Source: Alkalihalobacillus sp. CinArs1
GTDB lineage: Bacteria > Bacillota > Bacilli > Bacillales > Guptibacillaceae
NCBI RefSeq assembly: GCF_947387515.1
Contig: NZ_CANDOB010000004.1
Span: 62,001-126,000, forward strand
Length of the DNA: 64,000 nucleotides
Direction: 5' to 3'
The position numbers and the translations under genes were made by a program. The notes under the pieces are model-generated. The model was not told where the DNA came from. It searched no databases and saw only the letters and a list, made by a program, of their open reading frames with translations. Shown one piece after another: positions 50,850-59,289 of the stretch. Position 1 is the stretch's first letter, and each line of letters starts with the position of its first letter.

Positions 50850-52121
50850 ATGAGGAAACGAGTAACCTGGTGGTTTATTCTTGGCTTCTCCGCATACGCG
50901 CTCTTAATGGGGCTTTATTTGTTTTATTGGGCTGACTTTGGAGTACCGAAAGCGTATCAAGGGACAGCGGCAGATCCAGCTACCTTCATGTCTGAACGGC
51001 AGCTTGAACTTTCGGAAGAATATTCACGCTACAGAAGTTTTTTATCATTCCTGTCAATTCCCTTTGAATGGGGGATCTACCTTCTTGTACTAGGATTCGG
51101 TCTATCGAAAATGTTCAAGTCGTTTGGGGAAGGAATCTCAAAGAAAGGTTTCGTTATCGTTCCTGTCTATATTGTTCTTCTCTCTGCCTTTACGTGGATC
51201 GTTACATTTCCTCTTAAATTTTGGAGCAGGTCCCTTTCAGTAAAATATGGCATCAATACCCAGGCTTTTTCCGATTGGATGAAGGACGAAATGATTTCTT
51301 TCTGGATAGAGATCGGTCTCACCTCAATCATAATCGGAGTGCTGTATTTCTTGATCAAACGCTTTGAGAAAAGATGGTGGCTTGCTGCATGGGGGCTGAT
51401 GGTCCCGTACTTAGCTTTTATGATGTACATTCAACCCGTCGTTATCGATCCTTTGTACAACGACTTCAGTTCACTTTCAGATAAAGAACTTGAGGAGCAA
51501 ATTCTCGGGTTAGCGAATGAGGCCAATATACCAGCTGACAGAGTATTTGAAGTGAACATGTCTGAAAAAACGAATGCAATGAATGCATATGTTACGGGAA
51601 TAGGCTCAAATTTACGAATTGTGCTATGGGATACGACAACGAACAAGTTACAAGATGATGAAGTGCTTTTCATCATGGCCCACGAGATGGGGCACTATGT
51701 CATGAACCACTTGTATGGGAACCTTGCAGGTGCTTTGATCATGAGCTTGTTCGGTTTGTATATCGCTTATCGCCTTTTAGGTAAAATTGTTGCGAAGTGG
51801 GGAGATGCATGGGGGGCAACATCAGTCTCCGATATAACGACACTTCCTGCATTGCTGCTTCTCTTTTCAATCATGTCATTTATTGCAAGTCCGGTAGAAC
51901 TTGCTATCTCGAGGCATGCTGAAATGAATGCCGATCAATATGCTATTGAGATGACAGACGATGTGGATGCTGCAGTAGGGTCTTTCCAGAAGCTAACAAT
52001 AAACAGTTTAAACGAAGTGAATCCACCGATCTTAGTAAAGTTTTTCAAATACGGTCATCCAACAATGATGGAACGTTTAATCATGCTAAATCAATACGAA
52101 AACGATGCGCCTTCTGAATAA
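50850..52121 (+). CDS. M48 family metallopeptidase (Ste24-like, YhfN)
   Basis: A 423-residue membrane protease (B. subtilis YhfN about 426) with several transmembrane helices (about 8-28, 65-85, 100-125, 150-168, 175-195, 290-310, 330-350) and the zinc motif H278-E-M-G-H282, with a third ligand Glu in the later segment ELAISRHAEMNADQYA. CAAX-protease-1 architecture. It likely acts in membrane protein quality control. In B. subtilis yhfN follows yhfL closely; here about 19 kb lie between. Confidence 0.92.
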   Translation: MRKRVTWWFILGFSAYALLMGLYLFYWADFGVPKAYQGTAADPATFMSERQLELSEEYSRYRSFLSFLSIPFEWGIYLLVLGFGLSKMFKSFGEGISKKGFVIVPVYIVLLSAFTWIVTFPLKFWSRSLSVKYGINTQAFSDWMKDEMISFWIEIGLTSIIIGVLYFLIKRFEKRWWLAAWGLMVPYLAFMMYIQPVVIDPLYNDFSSLSDKELEEQILGLANEANIPADRVFEVNMSEKTNAMNAYVTGIGSNLRIVLWDTTTNKLQDDEVLFIMAHEMGHYVMNHLYGNLAGALIMSLFGLYIAYRLLGKIVAKWGDAWGATSVSDITTLPALLLLFSIMSFIASPVELAISRHAEMNADQYAIEMTDDVDAAVGSFQKLTINSLNEVNPPILVKFFKYGHPTMMERLIMLNQYENDAPSE

Positions 52122-52139
52122 CTCAGAAAGGCGTTTTTT
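52108..52139 (+). terminator. Terminator overlapping the M48 gene stop
   Basis: CGCCTTCTGA / TCAGAAAGGCG (one bulged base), 5-nt loop, then six T. Confidence 0.85.
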
Positions 52140-52235
52140 ATTTAGAGAAATGTCTAAGTTCGAATCTCTCTTTACTAGCATTTCAATCATACTATGTGAG
52201 ACACTATTCTTAATCATCAAGAAGAGGTGGATGAA

Positions 52236-52616
52236 TTGGACAAAGAGATCAAACAAGCATTAGAAGCTGGAATACATGGTACTCCTGAGTTAAAGCCTGC
52301 TGAAAAAGCACTTTACTTATCAACGTTCAGGGAGCGAGTTTACGTTGCACTTACGAAAAGACAAGTAGCTCAAAAACTGTATCCTTCTGTAAAGAACGAG
52401 ATGAGTAGGGGGCGTGTTTTACTCCTAAATGGAGATTTACCGTATTCCATGCTATCGAAATATATAAAAGAAGCAAACAAAGCTTCAATACCGTTTACGA
52501 TCATTAATGATAAAGAGACCGATACTCCTTTAGGGCTAGTGCTAGCATCAAAAGATGATGCAGTAAATCGTGAAGAAATCTTCGTTCGCGATGAATATTT
52601 CTCTCTAGATACGTAA
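52236..52616 (+). CDS. yueI: YueI family protein (DUF1694)
   Basis: A 126-residue protein; TTG 52236 lies 5 nt after GAGGTGG, while the GTG at 52227 overlaps that site. The sequence fits DUF1694/YueI: GIHGTPELKPAEKALYLSTFRERV, KNEMSRGRVLLLNGDLP, FTIINDKETDTPLGLVLA. Cytoplasmic, function unknown. 17 nt before the thioredoxin-like gene, probably cotranscribed. Confidence 0.85.
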   Translation: MDKEIKQALEAGIHGTPELKPAEKALYLSTFRERVYVALTKRQVAQKLYPSVKNEMSRGRVLLLNGDLPYSMLSKYIKEANKASIPFTIINDKETDTPLGLVLASKDDAVNREEIFVRDEYFSLDT

Positions 52617-52633
52617 TAAAGGAGTGAAACGAG

Positions 52634-53149
52634 ATGCTTAAACGAATCGTGCTTCTCATCCTTGTCGCTGCGCTTGGATGGGGAGTTTATAGTACGGTAA
52701 TCGCAGAACCAAGTGTTGGTACAGAAATAAACGATCGTGCACCTGACTTCACTCTTACGACACTTGAAGATGAAGAAAAAGTAAGCTTGTCGGATTTTGA
52801 AGGAAAACCGGTGTTTTTAAATTTCTGGGCAACCTGGTGTCCACCTTGTGAAGAGGAAATGCCAGATATTCAGGCCTTCGCTGATCAATACGGGGAAGAG
52901 GTCGAAGTGATATCGGTGAACTTTACGAAGTTTGAACCTAAAAAGGATGAGATTCCGATCTTTGTTGAAGAAAATAACTTGAGATTTCCTGTTTTGATGG
53001 ATAATGAGGGGAAGGTAGGAGAAGATCTCTACAAAGTTATTTCTATGCCTACTTCCTACATGATCGATCGTGAAGGAGTTATTGTTGAAAAACGGGTAGG
53101 CCCTTTAACCCTTGAAGAAATGGAAGAGTGGTTGCAATCTGCATCATAA
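52634..53149 (+). CDS. Membrane-anchored thioredoxin-like protein (TlpA/ResA type)
   Basis: A 171-residue protein with an N-terminal anchor (about 4-22), and a TlpA/AhpC-TSA fold with the active site W68-C69-P-P-C72, NFWATW upstream and the cis-Pro segment SMPTSYMID. ResA-like proteins reduce haem-binding cysteines of apocytochrome c on the outer face of the membrane or serve other disulfide reduction. No cytochrome genes adjoin it. Confidence 0.92.
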   Translation: MLKRIVLLILVAALGWGVYSTVIAEPSVGTEINDRAPDFTLTTLEDEEKVSLSDFEGKPVFLNFWATWCPPCEEEMPDIQAFADQYGEEVEVISVNFTKFEPKKDEIPIFVEENNLRFPVLMDNEGKVGEDLYKVISMPTSYMIDREGVIVEKRVGPLTLEEMEEWLQSAS

Positions 53150-53151
53150 AC

Positions 53152-53177
53152 AAAAACGGCCCATATCGGCCGTTTTT
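53152..53177. terminator. Bidirectional terminator
   Basis: AAAAACGGCC / GGCCGTTTTT stem between convergent genes. Confidence 0.92.
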
Positions 53178-53183
53178 TGTGTT

Positions 53184-54521
53184 TTAGACTGGCTTTTTGA
53201 GAGGCGTATAAGCCTCTTCAAATCCGGTTGCTTTTGCCACCTTTTTTAATTTTTCATTGATAAATCGAAAATCCAGATCATCTAGAACATTTGGATCAAA
53301 TCCTCTTATCACAAACTGACCGAACTCCCATATCGTCTCATGAATGTCATGCTTATTCCCGTCTGCTGCAAGTTCTAGTGAGTGAAGGATCGAGCCAAGA
53401 ACGGATACGTCCTCACGCGCATAATGCCTGATTTGGTAAAAACTTTTATAAAGGTACGTACTATAGGTTACTGGGTTCGTTATGACGCGAAGGTTTTTGT
53501 TTTCATCATGGTATAAAGGTTGTGGGATATGCTTTTGCCCTAACCTTGATAACACCCTTCCTAAGCGATTGATGCAATTGATCGCAGTATTAGGATCGTT
53601 GATTCCAGGGGAAATTGCTCTTAATGCAATTTCAACGAGCTTTTGGATTCCATATTCAATATCTTGATCTGTTGTTCGTTCCGTTCCAAGCGATAAGGCA
53701 TCTAATATTTTTTCTTCTCCGGGATAATCTTTTGCAGACCAATAAGAGATGACGACTGTACCTTCGTCGATGAATTCACCAATATCTCTATCAAGTTTAA
53801 TAATAAGATCATGTTGAATTGCGATCTTTAATAGATCTTTGATCGCTACATTTTGTAGATAACCAGATACTCTAGAAGAAATTGTACGAGGTTCTTTCAT
53901 TTTGATTTCATCGAGTTCCCAAGAGTCCCATGAAGCGGATCCACCTTCGTTCGCCTTTTCAAAATCCATAAATGTTCGATCGATTGTATCCATCGTGTTC
54001 TTTGAGATATGTTTGATTAAGTTTCCGACTAGAATCCAGTTTGCAACGTGGTGGATAAAGTACACAAAATAAGCGACGCATACAATAGCATAAGTGACTG
54101 CCAAAACCGGCGCAAAGTAAACGAATCCATCCTCTGCGGTTTGTTCGATCAGTAGGAGAAGGATGATGAAGTAGATGATCCCACCTACAAAAATCCCAAG
54201 GACACGCTTCGTAATGCGATCTGTTATGAAGTTCTGAAGTGTTCTTGGAGAAAAATTTGATAAATAGGTAGTAAGTACAACCATGATGGTAGAGAAAGTA
54301 ATGGTGGTCATCGTTAACATTGAAGACACGAGTGTGCTTAAGATTGTTATACTTGTATCATAGGTAGCGAAGAAGAAGTAAGGTAGGATAATGGCATTTC
54401 CTTGAATGAAGTGCCTGTCAAAAACAAGCGTAAGAATCGCTGCAATGAAAGCTCCCACTCCATAGAAGGTTGGAATGAACCAAAAGCTGGATCGGATTTG
54501 TCGTAATTTACTATACTTCAC
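53184..54521 (-). CDS. DUF2254 membrane protein
   Basis: A 445-residue protein with four transmembrane segments in the first half (about 12-34, 55-85, 103-125, 133-160) and a long soluble C-terminal domain. MTTITFSTIMVVLTTYLSNFSPR and NDPNTAINCINRLGR are DUF2254 hallmarks. The GTG at 54521 is 8 nt after AGGGGG; GTG 54530 or ATG 54527 are alternatives crowding that site. Function unknown; no neighbours in the same operon. Confidence 0.87.
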   Translation of the reverse strand: MKYSKLRQIRSSFWFIPTFYGVGAFIAAILTLVFDRHFIQGNAIILPYFFFATYDTSITILSTLVSSMLTMTTITFSTIMVVLTTYLSNFSPRTLQNFITDRITKRVLGIFVGGIIYFIILLLLIEQTAEDGFVYFAPVLAVTYAIVCVAYFVYFIHHVANWILVGNLIKHISKNTMDTIDRTFMDFEKANEGGSASWDSWELDEIKMKEPRTISSRVSGYLQNVAIKDLLKIAIQHDLIIKLDRDIGEFIDEGTVVISYWSAKDYPGEEKILDALSLGTERTTDQDIEYGIQKLVEIALRAISPGINDPNTAINCINRLGRVLSRLGQKHIPQPLYHDENKNLRVITNPVTYSTYLYKSFYQIRHYAREDVSVLGSILHSLELAADGNKHDIHETIWEFGQFVIRGFDPNVLDDLDFRFINEKLKKVAKATGFEEAYTPLKKPV

Positions 54522-54590
54522 TACCATCACCCCCTACTATATACTTAGGTTAGTATTTGATAATGAAGTCATAATTCATACATCTGCCGT

Positions 54591-54614
54591 GTTACTTTTA
54601 ATTTAAAAGGGTAT
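54591..54614 (+). promoter_or_regulatory. Possible SigB promoter for the 57-aa protein
   Basis: GTTACT - 12 nt - GGGTAT; perfect -10, weak -35, slightly short spacer. Confidence 0.4.
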
Positions 54615-54649
54615 GAAAAATATAAGAGATTCAAGAGGAGGCGTTGTCT

Positions 54650-54823
54650 ATGATCATTCATAAATCTGGAGTCTATCGCAATATTCATGAAAAGCGCTAC
54701 GAATACTGGGTAGTAAAGTCGGAGGACCTAAAAGTGATGGCTTCTTGGATCAGTTGGGATGTACCACAGCACGCAATCGATAAATGGATGAACGAAGTAA
54801 CTGATATCGAAACGACATATTAA
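54650..54823 (+). CDS. Small protein, 57 residues, unknown function
   Basis: ATG at 54650 follows AGAGGAGGCG and the frame runs to TAA at 54821. The product begins MIIHKSGVYRNIHEKRYEYW and contains VVKSEDLKVMASWISWDV; Trp- and Tyr-rich and soluble. Strong ribosome site, possible SigB promoter and clean codons support a real gene. I do not recognise the family. Confidence 0.72.
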   Translation: MIIHKSGVYRNIHEKRYEYWVVKSEDLKVMASWISWDVPQHAIDKWMNEVTDIETTY

Positions 54824-54849
54824 AAACCTCCCGAAGCATTAGGAGGTTT
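54824..54849 (-). terminator. Terminator for the minus-strand Cys-rich protein/phosphatase operon
   Basis: AAACCTCC / GGAGGTTT stem; on the minus strand it ends in a TTTTTAATA tail, so it mainly serves the minus-strand genes. Confidence 0.8.
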
Positions 54850-55033
54850 AGGGTAAGTCTTTTTTTATCCGCTTTTTTACAACGTCTTTAGGTTCCCAGC
54901 AGTCGAATCGATACGTAGGTTTGGTTTCAAAACCGAGCCGTTTGCATCTGTAAGAAGTACGTGGGTTTTTAACGATTTCAAAATGAATGCACGTAGCACA
55001 ACAATGGTATTTTGAATAAAATCCGGTCTTCAT
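54848..55033 (-). CDS. Small Cys-rich protein, unknown function
   Basis: A 61-residue basic protein with Cys residues in HCCATCIHF, YRCKRLGF and FDCWEPK, a pattern that could bind zinc. It overlaps the histidine phosphatase gene by 4 nt, so the two are coupled. Start ATG is fixed by that overlap. No family recognised. Confidence 0.78.
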   Translation of the reverse strand: MKTGFYSKYHCCATCIHFEIVKNPRTSYRCKRLGFETKPTYRFDCWEPKDVVKKRIKKDLP

Positions 55034-55581
55034 GTAGGGATCACATTCACATGATCGATCGAAACGATTTTATCATTTTCGAAAACCAGCTTAAAACAAT
55101 CAGGGTTCTTTAACGACTTCCAAGTATTGAATCCGTGTGAGGATTCAAAGTGATTGAGAATTAGTGTGAAGAGATTTCCATGCGTTACCACAAGTGAATT
55201 TTCATTTGTTACTTGAACAACATCCATCACAGCTTCTACTCCTCTAGTTGCTGCTTCAGAACTAGATTCCCCGCCCGTTAGCTTGTAAGAGAAATCATCA
55301 AACGTTTTTTCTAATTCAGTCATCCAGTCATCTAGACTTACTTCTGAGAGTCTTCGTTCTTCTAACCTTTCATCGATCGTGATCTGCTTGTCTAGTTTTA
55401 GCGCAATCGGTTCAATCGACTGAAGAGCTCTTGTGAAAGGAGAAGAATAAAGTTTATCGAATTTTATACCTTGTAGATGGTCCGCTAACATCACGGCCTG
55501 CTCCCGGCCTTTCGCAGTCAATGAAGCATCATGAGCTTGACCTTCTGCTTCACAGTGACGAATGAGGTACAGGTTTTTCAC
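55030..55581 (-). CDS. Histidine phosphatase family protein (YhfR-like)
   Basis: A 183-residue phosphatase. The GTG at 55581 is about 8 nt after AAGGAG, and the GTG at 55590 overlaps that site. It has the phosphohistidine motif LYLIRHCEAEG, the YSSPFTRALQS segment and the second His in LVVTHGNLF. Substrate unknown; related proteins act on phosphoglycerate-like or sugar phosphates. In B. subtilis yhfR lies in the same chromosomal area. Confidence 0.88.
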   Translation of the reverse strand: MKNLYLIRHCEAEGQAHDASLTAKGREQAVMLADHLQGIKFDKLYSSPFTRALQSIEPIALKLDKQITIDERLEERRLSEVSLDDWMTELEKTFDDFSYKLTGGESSSEAATRGVEAVMDVVQVTNENSLVVTHGNLFTLILNHFESSHGFNTWKSLKNPDCFKLVFENDKIVSIDHVNVIPT

Positions 55582-55695
55582 TAAGATCACTCCTTCACTA
55601 CTCTGAATAATTTTTCATCATAAATTTTACCATGATTAGCTTATGAGCAAAAAATAAATTCAAAAAATTGAAACTTAATTGTTTCTCAATCGTCT

Positions 55696-55701
55696 TATAA
55701 T
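55696..55701 (+). promoter_or_regulatory. Candidate -10 element of the GNAT gene
   Basis: TATAAT; a TTGAAA at 55668 is 22 nt away, too far for a normal -35. Predicted leader begins about 55708. Confidence 0.45.
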
Positions 55702-55732
55702 TGATCCCCTTATTTTATGTTTTTTTATTTTG

Positions 55733-55765
55733 CCTGGAGAGCAGACGTTCTCCAGGAATTTTTTT
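55733..55765 (+). terminator. Leader terminator in front of the GNAT gene
   Basis: CCTGGAGA / TCTCCAGG 8-bp stem, 8-nt loop, then AATTTTTTT, 20 nt before the GTG start. It can only act on transcripts starting just upstream, so it looks like an attenuator. Confidence 0.75.
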
Positions 55766-55785
55766 GAAGTGGAGAGGATGTTTAC

Positions 55786-56325
55786 GTGAACGTATTTCCT
55801 GAACTTATTACAACAAGGCTGCGTTTAAGAGAGATTAAAGAAGAAGATGTTACGGCGTTATTTACGATTTTTTCTAGTGCACACACAATGAAGTATTATG
55901 GCAATGATACGATTCAGAACTTAGAAGAAGCTGAAGGAATCATGATGAGTTTTAGAAAAGGGTTCGAGAACAAGCGAGCATGGAGATGGGGAATCACACT
56001 TAAAGAGTCTGATGAGTTAATCGGAACATGTGGTTTCCATAACTGGGCTGAGCGTGTTGGAAGAATCGAGATTGGCTATGATTTAGTAGAAAAAGCAGAA
56101 GGAAAGGGATATATGACAGAGGCTCTATCCGCCATTATCCCGTTTGGTTTTGATGAGTTGCACCTCAATCGTATAGGGGCATTGGTTCATCCTGATAACA
56201 CATCCTCCCGAAAGTTAGTAACGAAGCTCGGTTTTCAGGAGGAGGGGGTTCTTAGAGACTATGCATACGCAGGAGGCAAGCACTTTGATCTTATGATGCA
56301 CGCTCTCTTAAAAAAAGATTGGTGA
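55786..56325 (+). CDS. GNAT family N-acetyltransferase (RimJ/RimL-like)
   Basis: A 179-residue acetyltransferase with TTRLRLREIKEEDVTALF, the acetyl-CoA region GYDLVEKAEGKGYMTEALSAII (Q/RxxGxG/A-like) and LHLNRIGALVHPDNTSSRKLVTKLGF. This is the RimJ/RimL/YdaF type that acetylates ribosomal proteins, amino sugars or drugs. GTG start behind GGAGAGGAT. The upstream leader terminator suggests inducible expression. Confidence 0.9.
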   Translation: MNVFPELITTRLRLREIKEEDVTALFTIFSSAHTMKYYGNDTIQNLEEAEGIMMSFRKGFENKRAWRWGITLKESDELIGTCGFHNWAERVGRIEIGYDLVEKAEGKGYMTEALSAIIPFGFDELHLNRIGALVHPDNTSSRKLVTKLGFQEEGVLRDYAYAGGKHFDLMMHALLKKDW

Positions 56326-56330
56326 TGTCA

Positions 56331-57830
56331 TTAGAGAACGGGAGAAAATAACCTTGCGAAGGATTCTTTCGTACGGTGAAGCAATCCTCTTTCGTTATAT
56401 CTGTTCTTATCTACTTTTATAGAGTCTTTTATATCTTCTTGGTAGGCGTTTATTAAGTCGGTAATGGTGTTCGCCTGAAATAAGAAAACATTCACTTCAA
56501 AGTTTAAGTGCATCGAACGCATGTCCATATTTGCTGTTCCAATCGTTGCGATATCATCATCCACAATCATAATCTTCTGGTGAAGAAACCCTCGTTGGTA
56601 CATATACACTTCTACACCGTACTCCAGAAGCTGTGAGAAGTAGGATCGAGTAGCGTATTGTGTAAGAAAACCATCACTCACTTCAGGAACGATTAACTTA
56701 ACCTCCACACCACGCATCGCAGCGATGGAAAGAGCTGCTCTAAGAGCTTTGTTTGGAACGAAATAAGGTGTTGCGATCCACACGCGATCTTTTGCAGTTG
56801 TGATCAAGCTGAAGTAAAGGTCGGTCATAGCACTTCTCTTTGTATCAGGTCCGCTCGGGACAACCTGAGCACCGCCGTCACCTTCCACATCATACGTTTC
56901 TAGATACTTTTCCGATAACAGGCTTTCTCCAGACATGTATTCCCAATCCATAAGGAAAACACCGTGTACAGCAGAAATGATTTCACCTTTTACGAGAAGG
57001 TGGGTATCTCTCCAGTAGTTCCTATTATTGTAATCGCCGGCGTACTCATCTCCGATATTAAGGCCTCCGACAAAAGCGGTACGTCCATCGATCACGATGA
57101 TTTTTCTATGGTTTCGAAAATTAACGGTTTGATTGAAGAAACCGTATTTAATGGGAAGGAACTGCTGAACACTTGCCCCTGCAGCTCTTAGAGCATTCTT
57201 AGAAGCCCTCGAAAGATTATGACTGCCGATTGAATCATAGAGCACTCGAACTTCAACGCCTTCTTTCGCTTTTTCAACGAGGAGCTCAATGATCGATTTT
57301 CCTAACTCATCGGAACGGAAAGTGTAGTATTCCATGTGAATGTACGTTTTTGCTTTTTTTATTTCTTCCTTAATAGCAGGAAATGTATCACTTCCGTTTA
57401 AAAGAAGCTTCGTTTGGGATCGCATGCTGATAGGACTAGACACCATCGTAGCAATTAGGTTTGAAAAGTTTTGGTTCCGCTCATTCAAGTCATGCCAGCG
57501 CTCTGATGCAGAGAAATTAACATATTTCTGAAAAAACTCGAGGCCGTTTGTACGTTTCTCTTTAAACAAGTGCCCCTTTACCTCTAACTGACCTGAGAAG
57601 AGGAAGAACACATACCCTATAATGGGAAAGAAAATCAGCACGTACATCCACAACAACGTTTTATAAGGTGACCTTTGTTCAAGCATGAGGACGAAGAGAA
57701 TAGAAAATAAGATCACAAGATAGATTGTTCCAAAAACCCACTTCCATAGGGTGGGGATCGATGTGAACAACACGCTATAAAGGCTTGTTGTCATCAGAAT
57801 AAAGAAAATGATTTGTCTAATTTGTTTCAT
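56331..57830 (-). CDS. cls: Cardiolipin synthase
   Basis: A 499-residue phospholipase-D-type enzyme: two N-terminal transmembrane helices (about 5-22 and 30-58), then two HKD motifs, NHRKIIVIDGRTAFVGGLN and LHQKIMIVDDDIATIGTANMD, each H-x-K-x4-D. It condenses two phosphatidylglycerols to cardiolipin at the membrane. Convergent with the GNAT gene with only 5 nt between and no clear terminator. Confidence 0.94.
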   Translation of the reverse strand: MKQIRQIIFFILMTTSLYSVLFTSIPTLWKWVFGTIYLVILFSILFVLMLEQRSPYKTLLWMYVLIFFPIIGYVFFLFSGQLEVKGHLFKEKRTNGLEFFQKYVNFSASERWHDLNERNQNFSNLIATMVSSPISMRSQTKLLLNGSDTFPAIKEEIKKAKTYIHMEYYTFRSDELGKSIIELLVEKAKEGVEVRVLYDSIGSHNLSRASKNALRAAGASVQQFLPIKYGFFNQTVNFRNHRKIIVIDGRTAFVGGLNIGDEYAGDYNNRNYWRDTHLLVKGEIISAVHGVFLMDWEYMSGESLLSEKYLETYDVEGDGGAQVVPSGPDTKRSAMTDLYFSLITTAKDRVWIATPYFVPNKALRAALSIAAMRGVEVKLIVPEVSDGFLTQYATRSYFSQLLEYGVEVYMYQRGFLHQKIMIVDDDIATIGTANMDMRSMHLNFEVNVFLFQANTITDLINAYQEDIKDSIKVDKNRYNERGLLHRTKESFARLFSPVL

Positions 57831-57862
57831 AAGTAGCCCACCTAATAAGTTGTTTTGCAGTA

Positions 57863-57890
57863 CAAAAAAAGTAAGGGCTGCGCCCTTACT
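57863..57890 (-). terminator. Terminator after the DUF948 gene
   Basis: Minus strand AGTAAGGGC / GCCCTTACT stem with a 3-nt loop and a run of T. Confidence 0.9.
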
Positions 57891-58290
57891 CCGCTCTCGA
57901 TTTTCTCTTAACGCGGTAGCGGCCCCACATGTCGATCAGTCGATCGCCTAGTTCGACCAACCTTTCATCTGATGTATCTTTTTGTGGGTTTGGTGTGTTC
58001 TTAATCGATGTGAAAAGTTTTTTGAATGGTTCAGGAGTTGCTTTCGCTTCTCCGATCACGCCTTGAATCGTTTCTTTTTTCGATTGAATGTTCTCTGTTA
58101 TTTGATTCGATGTGTTTGTTAAGTTCGTTGTTTCTTCGTTGATCTTATCTACTTTTTCTTGCAGTCTTGCTGCAGTGGCAGAAAAATCGTTCAGTGATAC
58201 TTTTGTTTCTTTAGAGGTTTTTACTGCAACGATGCCGAGATAAATGAGTGAAAGGACAACTAGTGCAATACTTACATACACGATGATCAA
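57886..58290 (-). CDS. DUF948 domain-containing protein
   Basis: A 134-residue protein with an N-terminal transmembrane helix (about 2-22) and a coiled-coil region (VSLNDFSATAARLQEKVDK, EETTNLTNTSNQITENIQ), typical of DUF948 (YtxG/general stress type). TTG 58290 is 6 nt after GGAGGT; the ATG at 58296 abuts it and a longer frame to 58350 is unlikely. Function unknown, often stress-linked. Confidence 0.8.
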   Translation of the reverse strand: MIIVYVSIALVVLSLIYLGIVAVKTSKETKVSLNDFSATAARLQEKVDKINEETTNLTNTSNQITENIQSKKETIQGVIGEAKATPEPFKKLFTSIKNTPNPQKDTSDERLVELGDRLIDMWGRYRVKRKSRAE

Positions 58291-58440
58291 GGTCATACCT
58301 CCAGTCTTAGTCTTATACGTTTTAATGTACCCTGTGCTGGAATGATCCAAACAGTCTATATCTACAGTCTAAACCAACTGTGTGAGAAGTTATAGCGATT
58401 ATTGTAAAATGGTGGTAAGAAATAGAAGGGAGAGGTTTTT

Positions 58441-59139
58441 GTGAATCGATACTCGATGGATGAGTTCGTAAAATCAACAGAGCAAAAGGATAAAGGTGAA
58501 GGTTTTTTTGAACTTGAAACTGAAAGAATGTTGGAAGTGAACTTAAACGGTAAAGTATGGGCAAAAGCCGGATCTATGATCACGTATAATGGGGAAATAA
58601 AATTCGAACGTGAAGGAATTTTAGAACATGGGTTAGGTAAAATGTTCAAAAAAGCATTCACAGGTGAAGGTGCTTCTCTTATGAAAGCTGAAGGAAGAGG
58701 GAAGCTATACTTAGCTGATTCTGGGAAAAAGATTTCAATCATTCATTTAGGTCATGGTGAGTCGATCAGCGTAAACGGCAATGATCTTCTTTCATTTGAA
58801 GAACGAATCGATTGGGATATTCGAATGATGAAGCGAATTACTGGGATGATGGCTGGTGGTTTATTTAATGTAACATGTAATGGACCTGGCATGATTGCCG
58901 TAACGAGTCATTATGAGCCGCTCACGATTCGAGTAACACCAGATAAACCAGTTATTACTGATCCAAACGCAACGGTAGCATGGTCTGGTAATTTAAACCC
59001 AGATTTTCAAACTGATGTGTCTCTGAAGTCCTTTTTTGGAAGAGGCAGTGGAGAGTCGATCCAGATGAAATTCGAGGGAGAAGGGTTTGTGGTTGTTCAG
59101 CCTTTCGAAGAAGTATACATGCAAAACAACCAGGGATAA
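58441..59139 (+). CDS. AIM24 family protein
   Basis: A 232-residue all-beta protein of the AIM24/TIGR00266 family: GFFELETERMLEVNLNGKVWAKAGSMITY (in parts), GEGASLMKAEGRGKLYLAD and VTCNGPGMIAVTSHYEPL. Related proteins are found from bacteria to mitochondria; the function is not established. GTG start behind GGGAGAGG. Confidence 0.88.
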   Translation: MNRYSMDEFVKSTEQKDKGEGFFELETERMLEVNLNGKVWAKAGSMITYNGEIKFEREGILEHGLGKMFKKAFTGEGASLMKAEGRGKLYLADSGKKISIIHLGHGESISVNGNDLLSFEERIDWDIRMMKRITGMMAGGLFNVTCNGPGMIAVTSHYEPLTIRVTPDKPVITDPNATVAWSGNLNPDFQTDVSLKSFFGRGSGESIQMKFEGEGFVVVQPFEEVYMQNNQG

Positions 59140-59227
59140 AGAGGGGATAAAAAACTTTTTTCATAGGAAGATCCTATTAAAATAGCGAAACCTATCATTT
59201 TATGCAGAACGAAGGAAAATATTCCTA

Positions 59228-59255
59228 TTGAATTTATCTGATTTTTCATTATAAT
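59228..59255 (+). promoter_or_regulatory. SigA promoter of the macro-domain gene
   Basis: TTGAAT - 16 nt - TATAAT, 34 nt before the ATG. Confidence 0.7.
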
Positions 59256-59289
59256 CATACAAAAGGGTTCTCTAAAGGAGAGTGCATGT

